Positions 21,452 through 32,384 of a stretch of 64,000 nt of DNA are shown in pieces. The position numbers and the translations under genes are program-made. Location: positions 42,805,576 through 42,869,575 of the forward strand of contig NC_056036.1 of assembly GCF_004379255.2 (NCBI RefSeq), given 5' to 3'. The notes under the pieces were generated by a model that saw only the letters and a list, made by a program, of their open reading frames with translations, was not told the origin of the DNA and did not search any database. Source of the DNA: Salvia splendens. Taxonomy: Eukaryota > Streptophyta > Magnoliopsida > Lamiales > Lamiaceae. Within the stretch, counting starts at the first letter, position 1. Each line of letters begins with the position of its first letter.

Positions 21452-23817
21452 ATGGATTGGTTTAACAACAATCAACGACAAATGGACGAATTTGTCAGCG
21501 CCAACAACTGGTACTTCCCGCCGTCGTCGGGCCCTAATGCAATGCCTACGCCTACCAACATGGAAATAACATCGTCAGTTAGCACTGATGAGTACGAAAT
21601 CAGTGATATGAAGCCCGCTGTAGGGAAGGGCAAGGCCAAGGTTGCAGATGATGAGGGGCCGAAGAAGTATAGTCTGCAGGAGACATTGTGGCTGGCCAAG
21701 AACTTCGTCGATGTCTCCGAGGATCCTATCGTCAGCAACCAATAGAGCGGCAAAGTGTTCTGGGAGCGGATTGCGGAGATGTACAATGCTGGTCGACCAA
21801 AAGGGTCGTTCGAGCGTAGCTACGCAAGCATTGGGGTCGGGTCCAGAAGGATGTGAACAAGTGGAATGGCAAGTGGACTAACGTAGTCCGGATGTGGCCG
21901 AGCGGGCATAGCGAGCTGGACCTCGTGGAGAAGGCCAAGGAGGATTTCTTCTCTGAAGTGACGAAGCACTTCAAGTACTTTGACGTTTGGAAGCTTGTCG
22001 AGAAGAGCCCGAAGTACACCGGTGGGGCAGAACTGGCGGCAAGTGGGGCGCCGAAGAGAACCAAAGTTTCCACCGCCGGACACTACTCTTCGAGCGAAGG
22101 AGGTCCGACGATCGACCCCAACGAGACAGACGACGACGTCTTCCTCTCATCCCCTAGCACTCAAAGCCGTCCGATGGGAACAAAGACAATAAAGAGGAAA
22201 GCGAAGGGGAAGGCAACTGCAAGTGATGTGTAATTTTCGAGTTCAAATATCAAGTGCAAGATCACACAAGTTTAATAAAAATAACTCTAATATTACAACG
22301 ATACTGCAAGAATACAGCGTCGAATGTAGTACTTCGCGTGTCGAACCACAGGGAGGCGTAGGTTATTTAATTCAAGATTGATAAAATAAAATATGATAAA
22401 GATATGATAAAACAAACAAAGATAAGTAAAATACAAAATTTAGAAAATAGGATTAGAAGAAAGCATTGCTCCTATATGTCTCGGGTATATGAATTGGGAT
22501 ACTTCGATGGATTACTATGATCAAGACTATGCTTAAGAGGATTAAGTTTGTTTTACTCTCCCTATCCGTTGAACACTTCAAGGGATATGTATACCTAGGA
22601 TAAGCTGAACACGTCTCCCAAGTTCTACTCACTAACCTATGATTACTACTAGGTCGCGTAGCAAGCTTTAGATTAGTTTCTTCAATTGTCAAACACGATA
22701 ATTAAATCAAATTAACTTAATGCCCACGCGGAAGCGCAGCAGACACCAAACCAATTTTACATATAAAAACTATCGATCCACTCGAGACTATCTCTCTGAA
22801 CAAGTATCAAATCTCGAGTTCCTTGCATATGAGTAACGGCCAAAATCTATGCTAAAGAGGCAATAGAATAATGGCTACAAAGTTCTACCTATCTAGACGT
22901 CTCAAGATTAGTAGAATAATTAAACAATTCATAAACAAGAATCACATATAAATTAAACCGTAAAAATCATCAAAGTATCCACAATTCACCCTACAACATA
23001 TTCGGAGCAACGAAGGAAATCTAGCCAAACATACTAAAATGAATTACACCAAAAGAACCGTGAACCGTGAACTCCATGGTGTTCTCCAACTCTAGATGAT
23101 GGTTGATCTCCCCCGAGATGGAGTTTGGATCGTTCCTTCCTCTTCTATCCTCTTGCTTCATTCTCCCCAGATCCTCTGTCCCAAAACGTCACCCCATCAA
23201 TTCAAGTCATACTCCCTTTTTTATTCCTCAAAAACTGCCGCAAGAAACTGCAGAATTGCAGTTAGAATTCATAATGCCCGACCGGGCAAAATTGGGAGAG
23301 AAAATCGCCCGACCGGGCGAAGCATTCTGGACACCTCGTTGATTTCACCCGACCGGGTGTTTTGGTGATGTCAAAACACCCGACCGGGTGTTTGTTCTGG
23401 ACTCCGCATGCTTTATAGATTTCACCAGACCGGGTGTTTTGAATCTGGAAATTCACCTGGCCGGGAGTAAGTTTTGGAATCATCCAACATGCATTTCCGG
23501 CGAACTTCCAGCTTCCAACCCTCCTAAACTTCAATAAAAGCACAACTTGGTGAGTTATAATTAACATAAAAATGTGTAGTCTAATGGGAAAAGTATAGGA
23601 AATATGCTTCGCATCAGCAAGCTACGCCGCTATGCCGCCACCGCCGCCAAATCAGTCTCTGGACAAGATCGCCGACTCTATGTCGGAGATGAGTATTACC
23701 CGGTGGATGAGCCAGCTGACGGAGTTGACATTGAGGGATACCTCGACAATGTCGGAGTTCGATCTCGAATTGCACCATGAGATGGTCGCCTATCTTCGTG
23801 CCCAAATGAAGAAGTAG
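21452..23817 (+). pseudogene. Harbinger ORF1 (Myb/SANT-like, NAM-associated) gene, broken
   Basis: The reading frame starts MDWFNNNQRQMDEF after a TATATATAC box (about 21372) and leader. A SANT-like core (SLQETLWLAKNFVDVSEDP, then VFWERIAEMYNAG) is followed by KWNGKW and VTKHFKYFDVWKLVEKSPKY. An in-frame TAG sits at 21743-21745, where relatives usually have Gln, and a frameshift occurs near 21825. At 22224 an LTR interrupts the gene; ignoring it, the frame continues at 23622 as YAAMPPPPPNQ and ends at 23817 (LRAQMKK). In autonomous PIF/Harbinger elements ORF1 acts with the transposase in DNA binding. In host genomes such proteins are often misannotated as GST T3-like. Confidence 0.85.
22224..23616. 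mobile_element. solo LTR (1393 bp) inside the Harbinger ORF1
   Basis: It begins TGATGTG and ends CGCATCA (TG...CA) and is flanked by a perfect 5-bp duplication GCAAG (22219-22223 and 23617-23621). There is no internal coding domain, polypurine tract or second LTR, so it is either a recombined solo LTR or a very reduced element. It contains several quasi-palindromic CCCGACCGGGTG motifs (23279-23465). The LTR superfamily is not assigned. Confidence 0.88.
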
Positions 23818-24121
23818 TTTTGCTAGGATTTGTATTTTTTTTCTAGGACTTGTAATTTTTTTTTTGGATTTGTAATTTTTTTTCTAGGATTTGTAATTTC
23901 TTTTTTCGAATGAACAATTTATTTTCCCGGTTTTAATTGTTCGACGTATTGCATTTGCGAGTAAAATAGGTTGAAGTTGTGAATAGTGTCATTTATTAGT
24001 TGCGGCCCGGGTTGGGGCGTGCAGGGTTAGAGCAGTTGTGGCCTGGGACTGAAATTTAGGTGAATGATGACGTGGAGGAGACTTGGAGCCTGATTCCGGG
24101 CCGGGGTTAAGGATGCTCTAA

Positions 24122-25967
24122 CATATTAGTTCTTTGAAATAATTTCTAGCACACCATATTTAATACTTTCATTGATAGATTAAATGACATATAGTCATTT
24201 AAGGATATTCTTCATGGATTGTATTAAAATGACAACCATATTTAAAATGACAACATACCACCAATGAGGACCCTTAGATTTAAGAGCAGATTCAATCTTA
24301 GCCTGCTAAGTGGCAAACTTGTTTGCTTATGTATCGCAAATTGATTTATTATCTCTAATTTCGTAGTGCAGATTGCTTGGAACCATATACCGAGTTGCTT
24401 GCCTATGTATAGCAGTTTGCTTGCTTAGATTGTCATTTTAATTATGGTGTCAACATAGTGCTCTAATTTCGTATCGCAAATTGCTTGGAACCATATGCCG
24501 AGTTGCTTGCCTATGTATCGCAGATTGCATGATACGTTGTTGTCAAAATGTCACCCTAATGCACCCCTATTCTTTATAGTAGAATAGTTATACATATTTG
24601 TCAAAGTTAATATATAGTAGTATAATGAATTGATTGATAATGAGGTGGTTTGTGATATTATATGTAAGATTTCATGTTATGACTACATTTAGTCATTTGT
24701 TCGAATTTTCGGTCATATGTATATATACAGTGGCGGAGCTAGGAATTTCTGATGAGGAGCCTAAATTTATGTTAAATAACTATTGAGTTTTATTTGTTTC
24801 GATACTGTTCGAAGTCATTGGCTATAGTTGCCATCAAATGAATAGGAGTTTCAATTATCTTCAATTGTTTGAACACTCAAAACTAAAAATTAAGGCAAAA
24901 CAAACAATAAAACACACAAACATAAAAATGTAGGTGACCGCGAGTTCATGTTGGTAGCAAGATATCAAACATCGTCAATAATTTGAATTAGAATAGGATA
25001 GGGTTTAAGTAATTAATCCCTAATTGTGGTGGAGTATATTTTTGTGAAACACATCTCTTTGCTATTGAAGCATGTCTGAGTGAGTTTTTAGATCCAATTA
25101 TGATGATTATTAATTTAATGTATGATCGATACATTTGTTATAGCTTATTTACTGATTCGCTTCGATGTGGCCTCTTTCACTCCCTCTCTCTCTTCTCAAC
25201 TGGATCAGGTATTCCTTCATTGCTCTTCTAATCTGTTGTTTTTTTATGTAAGATTCATTTTGATTAGGAGTTTTACTTCATAATTATGTTTCATTATTGT
25301 TCTAATTGAAGTTTTTTAGTATTAGAGTATGCTCGTGTTATGATCTTGATTTGCGTTATTTTGCGTGTCTGAAACTTATTCGATTTCAATGTGATTTAGA
25401 TTAGAGTCGGTCTGCACTCTAAATGCTTGATGTATTGTTGGCATAGGAAAGAAGAGAATGTGTGCGCTTGTCGCAGCCAATGCACCACTTGCCAGTGTTG
25501 CTGCACCTCCGAATAAGATCTTGTTGCACTGCTTGCCGCTGCACCTTGTGCACCTCCCTATAAGATCTTCTCTGGGCATCCACCGGCACCGGGTTTTGGA
25601 TTTAGCGTTGTTGGGTATCAGTGGTACTCCAGGATTGATAATAAACCGACACCATGTGTTGGATTTAGCGTTGTTGGATATCAGTGGTACTCCAGGATCG
25701 ATAATAAAAACATACCCAAACGGAATTTTATTATACACAACGAGGTGTACAAAACACCAAATACACAACACAGTGGTGTACACAACACCAACACCTACAC
25801 AACACTACAACACTTTTGAGGACACGCCCCAAAATAAACTCTTGGAGGACAAGCCTCACAAAAACCCGATGACACACCTCGCACACTTAACTATCCACAC
25901 TCATTTATCTCCACTCCACTTCTTACTGCACGCACACACTTCTACTTTGTGCACTACTTTGTGTACT
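24122..25967. other. intergenic DNA with small tandem duplications, no gene
   Basis: Two short duplications are clear. One is a block starting CTCTAATTTCGTA at 24353 and again at 24461 (108-bp offset, with repeated GAGTTGCTTGCCTATGTAT). The other is a 63-bp unit GGATTTAGCGTTGTTGG at 25598 and 25661. A lone hAT-like end CAGTGGCGGAGCTAGG lies at about 24730 with no partner found. The open frame at 25458-26021 is Thr/His/Leu-rich low complexity and not convincing as a gene. Confidence 0.5.
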
Positions 25968-26605
25968 CACTCACACTTGCTACAAAATGGCCTAGTGCCA
26001 ATATACAGAAAATCTAACTAATCTAGAAAATTCTAGCTAACCAAGTTTAGCCTATTTTAATAATATTATAATACATAATTATTATTTTAATACTATTCAC
26101 TCACACTTGCTACAAAATGGCCTAGTGCCAATATATAGAAAACCGACTCTACTGATCTAGATAACTCTAGTTAAACAAGTTCTAGACTTTTCTAACAATA
26201 TTATAATACTCGTACTAGGGATGGAGCCAGAAAATTATAGTCGAAGGGGCAAAAACATAAACATCCAAATTTTTCTTTAGAGAAGCTCTAATTTTCGTTC
26301 GTCGACAGCTATAAACCCTTGGTTTTTTTTCTGCATGTTCTATTCTCTAAGGAAAAGGAAAATATTTTATCCATCTTTTCTATTTATCTTGGATTCTGAT
26401 TGCATTTTATCTTTTTAGACGGGACAATTGTATTTTTCTATTATAAAATATGGAGGGGCAATTTAGTGCTTAATTAATAAATAAATAAAATTTGCTATAT
26501 AAATCTACATGTATGTGGGAAATTGAGGTAGGGCATTTGCCCCTTCACATTATGAATTGGATCCGTCATGACTCGTACATAATTATTATTTTAATATTAT
26601 ATCTA
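25968..26605 (+). repeat. tandem duplication of about 130 bp, second copy split by a hAT element
   Basis: CACTCACACTTGCTACAAAA with the following GGCCTAGTGCCAATAT block occurs at about 25971 and 26100. The second copy runs to ATTATAATACTCGTAC, is interrupted at 26216, and resumes after 26571 with CATAATTATTATTTTAATA as in the first copy. The duplication is therefore older than the hAT insertion. Confidence 0.8.
26216..26570. mobile_element. hAT-type non-autonomous element (355 bp)
   Basis: Termini TAGGGATGGAGCCAG and (inverted) CATGACGGATCC resemble the other hAT MITEs here. It is flanked by a perfect 8-bp duplication ACTCGTAC (26208-26215 and 26571-26578). The interior is AT-rich, with a GGGCATTTGCCCC-like hairpin near the right end. 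Non-coding. Confidence 0.87.
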
Positions 26606-26911
26606 ATTACAAGGTGTAATTCGGTCATTCCAGATTCATTGGAGATATAAGTTGAATAAGCGTGTCTGTTTTTGAGCTTGTCGACATCGTCGAATGAAGG
26701 CAAAATGAGATGAAAATAAAAAATATGAAATTCTCTGTCAAATATGTGCTGCTTGGAACTGGACTGATGTGGAGCTTCTTCAATGAAATGTGCAAAGACA
26801 AGCATCAAAATAATAGCATCAAGGAAGAGGATGGAGTCTTTTCCGTCTCTTAGAAATAAAAGGTCCAAGTTAGATTATTTTTTTTCTTCATCCCATCCAA
26901 GGTAGCCCTGA

Positions 26912-28165
26912 GAGTGTCCACAATAGTCGGAACAGTCACGCCACACCCACAAAAAACTTGTCCGCCTAGTCATTACAAAATAAATTAAGAAAAAGAAAAA
27001 GAGTTAACTACATAAATGGGACCTGATATTCTACTTTCACACATAAATAGTACATGTTCTTTATTTTGTATAATTTTTTTGTCCTATATATTACATTTTT
27101 GGTACCTGGTGTAATTTTCATCCCAAAATACCCTATAAACAAATACATTTTCCATTTGTGTCATAGAGGATAATTTGGGCATACACAAAATTAGTATCAA
27201 AAGTGATATTATAATATCTTATCTCATTCTCCTCACTCTTTATACTATTATTATTAATCAATATTAATATTATTATTTTTATATTATAAATTAATAACTT
27301 ATTTATTTTTTTAATATCATTCAAATATACTTAATTATAATTATATTTAATTATTATAATAATATTATTCTTATAATACTAAAAACTAGTAGTAATTAAT
27401 ATATAATTATAGTATAATTACTTAAATTATGAATCATATAGTATTATAGAATAATAATAATTATAATTATAATTATTTTATATTAAATTAATAACTAGTC
27501 GATATAGTATTAATAAAAATTTAAATTTGTGAATTGTATTAAGAATGATATAAGGAGTTGAATATTTTTAGTTAGGTGTTTCAACCCTAAAATGAGTATA
27601 AAATAATTTAATAAAAATATTCAATTGATTTAATTATTTTATATAGTTAATTTAAATAGGTGTTTTAGTCTTGATTTATATTATGAATGCAATAAAAGTA
27701 TGTAAAAAACACGAAAAAGAAAGAGGAAACATAAACTAAGGAGAAAAAAAGAAAGAAGAAAGGAAGATAAAATACTAAAAAGAAAGAAGAAAATGAAGAA
27801 AAAAGAAAGAAGAAGAAACTAAAGAAGAAAAAAATCACATGTTTGGTATTATTTAATTGAAATTTCCAAAAATATTCTCCATAACAAAAAAATCACATGT
27901 TTGGTGCATAGGGTTATTTTTGTCACGGGGTACCAAAAACGATATAAAATGAAGACCAGGTACCATTTATGTGCGAAAGTGAAAGATCAGGTACCATTTA
28001 TGTAGTTCATTTAAAAAAAACACGTTTTTGACAGCCGTGGCGGTCTGTGATCGCCGCGGAACCGCCGCCACCGCCCCGTCCACGCCGCCTACGCGGCTCT
28101 TCCTCCACCGCCGCGGCGCCTCCTGTCCCTAAGACCGCCGCCGCGGCCTTCCACTGTGGACACTC
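26912..28165. mobile_element. Harbinger-like MITE split by a MULE-like element
   Basis: Termini GAGTGTCCACAATAG and (inverted) GAGTGTCCACAGTGG match the Harbinger family of this window except for the GT in place of CA. The flanking triplet is TGA on both sides (26909-26911 and 28166-28168). Removing the inserted element (27001-28012) leaves about 240 bp, the right half of which is GC-rich (CCGCCGCCACCGCC). No ORF. Confidence 0.7.
27001..28012. mobile_element. non-autonomous MULE-like long-TIR element (copy 2, inverted)
   Basis: This is the reverse-complement counterpart of the element at 4750-5724. It shares the GAACTACATAAATGG terminus, the GATATAAAATGAAGACC block and the GA-rich interior tract (27715-27835, complementary to the CT tract of copy 1). 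The flanking A-rich 9-mers (AAAGAAAAA and AAAAAAAAC) agree at 7 of 9. It is inserted in the Harbinger-like MITE. No ORF. Confidence 0.8.
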
Positions 28166-28168
28166 TGA

Positions 28169-28830
28169 GTTCGACTTTCCAGGTCCATCGATGTATTTAG
28201 ATTTTAAAAAATGGTGAAAATATGAAATAATGGAAAGTTCATATAATAATAAAATGAACTTACGCCCGTCGCAAAGAGCTTTCCTCATGCCACACGCTAC
28301 TTAGCCGGAAGCTTCCCCGACCTTTCTTCATGCCACCGGCCGGGACACATTGCGTCTAGGTTCGCTTACGACGTAGAAAATGCATATTCTTGTGAAACGT
28401 ATTAAAAATAAAAGAGTGCATATTTTTATAGGAGAGAGTGATTAATGAATTTAACCTATCTTTTGTTCTGCATTTTGGTATTAATTAAGATTAGTTTTGT
28501 ATAAATCAAAACCGAAAGTGAAATTACTGCATTACCTTTATTACTTTTTTACTTTCACAGTTCACGACTAAATATTTTACTTTTGTCGACTCAGGGTTCT
28601 GAGAATTGTGAAATTATAAATATAAAAAGTTAAATGGGTGTATATATTTAGTTCATTAGTTAATGGAATGCATCACTTTGTATAGTAAAAATAAATAAAA
28701 AGAGACAACTGACTAACTAAGATAACGAAATGAGACATCATAAATCATAATATTATACTAAAGAAAAGTATATCTAAAATTAGATATACAAAATTCAAGA
28801 TTCTAACATAGTAACATATATTAAAAAAAA
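28169..28830. other. intergenic DNA, no gene seen
   Basis: AT-rich except for 28262-28375, which is GC-richer (GCCACCGGCCGGGACA) and may be a worn transposon fragment. No supported coding region. Confidence 0.5.
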
Positions 28831-29559
28831 GAGGGAACATCTTTTTAGGTCCATGAACTTTGAAAATATCATTTTAGGTCCGTCAACTACAAGTTAATAT
28901 CATTTGAGGTACTTTGAACTTTTTCTGGACGAAAATGCCCTTAAGGTCTTCAAAGGGCAATTTGGACAATTCTTTCGCCACCCATCTTGCGCCAGAGACC
29001 TATAGTCCAACAATTTTTAACCGCAAATTTTTATATTTAAATTTAATTTGGATGGTAATTGATCTCATTCTGAAATTCATATAAATAATACTCCGAATGA
29101 TCATCCAAATTAATAGCTATCCAATTTCAAAACAAATAAACTAAATATAATTCACAAATCACCTATAGTAAGGTCTTAAAATGCAGTTTAGATTAAAAAA
29201 ATAAAATAAAGTATCTAAGTCCCAATTCACTATCCATATATAATTGGTCATCTAATAATTGAGAAATGTACTATTTTTTACGGCAGATTTTAATTGTATT
29301 TAAATTCAATTTGAATGGTAATTGAATTAAACAGTAGTAAAAAAATTGTTGGACTATAGGTGTTTGACGCAAGATGAGTGGCGAAAGAATTGTTCAAATT
29401 GTCCTTTGAAGGCCTTAAGGGCATTTTCGTCCGAAAAAAGTTTAAAATACCTCAAATGATATTAACTTATAGTTGACGGACCTAAAATGATATTTTTAAA
29501 ATTCACGGACCTAAAATGATACTTCGGCAAAGTTCGTGGACCTAAAAAGAGGTTCCCTC
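28831..29559. mobile_element. MULE-like element with about 190-bp terminal inverted repeats (729 bp)
   Basis: It begins GAGGGAACATCTTTTTAGG and ends in the inverted GAGGGAACCTCTTTTTAGG. The TIRs extend about 190 bp each, through blocks such as CCTTAAGG, GGACAATT and CTTGCG to TCCAACAATTTTT. It is flanked by TTAAAAAAAA on both sides (28821-28830 and 29560-29569), a 9-10-bp duplication in a poly-A context. The interior is non-coding. The GAGGGAAC ends resemble the 4750-5724 family, but the rest differs. Confidence 0.85.
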
Positions 29560-29928
29560 TTAAAAAAAAATACACCTCCTAGGGTAAATCCACCACAATT
29601 CTCCATGTATATTTGAACCAATATCTAGTAATATGAAAAGTTGGACTATATGTAAATTTGACTAGTGAAATAGGCCCAATGGATTAAATAGGCCCAATTA
29701 TTCTCAACGGTGATATTGTAACTATATTAAAATGTGCCCCTATTTTTTCGAAATTCTGAATTGTTACTTTCTAGTTTCTAATTTATATCATATACTCATA
29801 TGTTTTCGAGAGTATAAAATAAGAAAAATGAAGGATAATATTATCACGTCAATAGAAGTGAAATATCACAATATAAATTCTGAATGCTCAATATGGTATT
29901 TAGCACCATAGATAAAAATAGTACACTA

Positions 29929-30127
29929 GGGGGTGTTCGGTTTGCAAGATTGTATCCGTGATTAAATAGTAGTGTATTTGGTTCATGAGATTCAACCCCC
30001 AACTCAATCCTATATGGATAATCATGGGATAATTAGTCATAGATAACCTCTTATGACTAAAATAATCTCACAACTCAATCCCAGGTTGTATCTTGGTATT
30101 ATTTTATCTTGGAAACCGAACACCACC
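29929..30127. mobile_element. Tourist-like MITE (199 bp)
   Basis: Termini GGGGGTGTTCGGTTTGCAAG and (inverted) GGTGGTGTTCGGTTTCCAAG match the GGTGTTYGGTT theme of Tourist MITEs. The right flank is TAA; the left flank CTA does not match perfectly, so the duplication is uncertain. A related copy in inverted orientation lies at 55706-55907. Confidence 0.75.
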
Positions 30128-30130
30128 TAA

Positions 30131-30565
30131 ATACGCACAACGTTGCTTTTCCAATAATAATTAATGTATAATACTATTAGTTGAAGAATAATAGACAAAT
30201 CCTCATATTTTTCCTATATCAATGAAAATGGGCCTTTTTCCTATATCAATGAAAATGGGCCTTCCGAATAAATTGAAATATTTCTAGGACAAAACAAAGC
30301 CAATTTATTCGGTTAAACTTGTTCATCTTAAATTTACGAGCGATCAATGGATAAATTAATCGGTAAAACATTTATTCTTCAATCAAATAGATCGCTATTC
30401 GAGTTATTCCATGTGGGAGTTGTAACATGAAAAATAATACAACGTCTTCCGAAACCACTATTAAGGACTAGAACCCTATTTATATAGAGGATCTTATATT
30501 GATGGGTAACGCCGTAACGGGTTAGCTCGGGAATTATTTGATATCCACTAGCCATTTCAACACCC
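30131..30565. other. intergenic DNA, no gene
   Basis: Contains a 26-bp tandem duplication (CCTATATCAATGAAAATGGG at about 30210 and 30238) and otherwise AT-rich sequence. Confidence 0.5.
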
Positions 30566-30568
30566 TTA

Positions 30569-31122
30569 GAGCATCCACAATGGCGCCCGTCTCGGCGGAC
30601 GTCCGGCAGGCGTGTCGGAGTTCTGCGCGGGACGTCCGCCATTGCGCAGCGGTGACCCGGATACGGACATCCGCTGTGGACACTGGAGTTCCGCGGCGTT
30701 CCTGGGACGTCCGTCGCTACGTCCTTGCGTTGACCCCACGGACGTCCGGCGGACATCCCGATTATTTTTTTTCTTCTGAAAATTCTATAAATACGGCTCG
30801 CTGAACTTCATTTCATTCGCACCACTTGTATTAACGAGAATCTCTCTCTCTTTTTTGTTGAAATGTACCTTTCTTTTTTTATTTAATGAAAATTTAATTT
30901 CGTAATCGTGGAGAAATTTTAATTCCGTAAATTGTTTAATTCCGTAAATTGTTTAATTTGGTGAATTTGTGAATTTTTATTATTGTGGGAAGTCCGTCGG
31001 GATGTCCGCCACTGTGCAGTGGGAAGTCCTTATGACATGGCAGTGCAGTAGGAAGTCCTTATGACGTGTCATGAGGTATTTTTGGGATGTCTGCCGGGAC
31101 ATCCGCACCACTGTGGATGCTC
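30569..31122. mobile_element. Harbinger MITE (554 bp), deletion derivative of an ORF1 element
   Basis: Termini GAGCATCCACAATGGCG and (inverted) GAGCATCCACAGTGGTGCG are flanked by TTA (30566-30568 and 31123-31125). The left part is rich in GGACGTCCG motifs. A leader block (CTTCATTTCATTCGCACCAC then CTTGTATTAA) is almost the same as that before the ORF1 start in the element at 53147. The right part (GGGAAGTCCGTCGGG, TATGACGTG) matches its 3' end. The coding part is missing. Confidence 0.9.
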
Positions 31123-31125
31123 TTA

Positions 31126-31513
31126 GTCATAAAAGTATAATCTTTGATAAGATACCGACATTTTACAGTTATGCTGATAGCAAAGAAAAAAAATGTAGTT
31201 GAAACATCAAATCATATCGTGCTAGTAAAGCATCTAGAATAAGCGTAACAAAGAGTTTGATAATTAATGTTATTTAATTTGTATGCATCGTAGCTCGAGT
31301 TGTAGCCAATTTTAGAAAAATAATCATATAACATAATATTTTGTATGGATTTGGTTGTACCCAAATTTGTGATGATGTTTATGTTGTCGATAATTTGAAT
31401 TAAGGTTGGTCTCATGTGTATAATCTTTCATTACATTCTTCCTATCTTTTCAAAATAGTGTTAAGACCATAAAATTTTGATCGAATTCTAGCCGTCGAAC
31501 AATTTTAAACAAC
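31126..31513. other. intergenic DNA, no gene
   Basis: AT-rich with no supported coding sequence or transposon ends. Confidence 0.45.
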
Positions 31514-31689
31514 CGGTTAGGATCACCTACTCCACTAATCCTAATTCATTCTTACTCCGCACTCACAATAAAATAAAATGGATCCACCATCACTTATTAA
31601 AATTGTTCATATTTATAAGATTATTTTATTTTATTGTGAGTGTGAAGTAGGAATGAATTAGGATCAGTGGAGTAGGTGATCCTTACCGA
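31514..31689. mobile_element. palindromic MITE (about 176 bp) with about 70-bp inverted repeats
   Basis: The arms run from CGGTTAGGATCACCTACTCC to CACAATAAAATAAAAT and recur inverted (ATTTTATTTTATTGTGAGTG to GGAGTAGGTGATCC). About 40 bp separate them. It would fold into a long hairpin. The target duplication is not clear, so the superfamily is not assigned. Confidence 0.75.
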
Positions 31690-32376
31690 CTTTAAACAGT
31701 CAATGTTAAAATATTGAATATGAACATTTTGCTCAATATTACCACATAGCCTAATTTTGGTGAAAGTGTATCGAATTTGCATCTAAAAAAACTATACCAA
31801 GACGAGACCGTTTGTATTATTTTTTTCAACACACTTACAAAATAAATCACTCACATCATCAATTTAAAATACTTATGTGCCAAATCAACAAACATATTAC
31901 ATATAGGAAATCAGAATATTTTGTCGTGGGGAAATGAAAAAATGCTAAATTTTATAATTTTTATGATTTGACTTTTAAAGTTGCAGGAAATATCAAATTT
32001 AATTAAAATTAATGATTTTTTCGGCAATTTACTTTTTATTAACTTAGCATATCTCTTAATTGGCTCGATCGGTTAATAATCATAAATATATACAATCGTT
32101 TAACAATTGTGTTAAACTTTTTTTTTGATGAATAAATAAATAGAATAAATAAACTATTATGTTTCGTGTACTAGTAGTCTCCCATTTTTTAATGAATGAA
32201 GCATCCATATATTTGAAAATCCTCAACTAATTTGGTTGACACAAGGTGGGAAATTTACTTACCCTTTTTGAACGTGTCAATAATTACAATTTTTTCAAGG
32301 TACTGCTGAATTAGTTTTATTCAATGTACTGAACAACAATAATACACTGTCAATAATTACATTTTTTTCAAGGTGA
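31690..32376. other. intergenic DNA, no gene
   Basis: AT-rich. A CAATAATTACA(A/T)TTTTTTCAAGGT block appears twice (about 32278 and 32350), a small tandem duplication. No supported gene. Confidence 0.45.
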
Positions 32377-32384
32377 GTTGGAAT

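Larger units (their letters stand above)
21129..24118 (+). mobile_element. PIF/Harbinger ORF1-only element, split by a solo LTR
   Basis: Inverted termini GAGCATCCTTAACGCC and GAGCATCCTTAACCCC are flanked by the 3-bp duplication TAA (21126-21128 and 24119-24121). The subterminal DNA is very GC-rich (GGCCCGGGCC-type blocks). Only a Myb/SANT-like ORF1 is present, with no transposase. A 1393-bp LTR with its own 5-bp duplication lies inside (22224-23616), so the original element was about 1.6 kb. Confidence 0.92.

Noticed and set aside
21268..21465. Open frame overlapping the left end of the Harbinger element
   Set aside because: It lies in the GC-rich terminal region before the element's own leader; composition comes from GC-rich subterminal repeats.
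23275..23466. CRISPR-like array
   Set aside because: The repeated GC-rich motif is short, irregularly spaced and inside an LTR in a plant genome.
25458..26021. 187-codon open frame on the + strand
   Set aside because: Thr/His/Leu low-complexity composition, overlaps small tandem repeats, no motif, and runs into a duplicated block.
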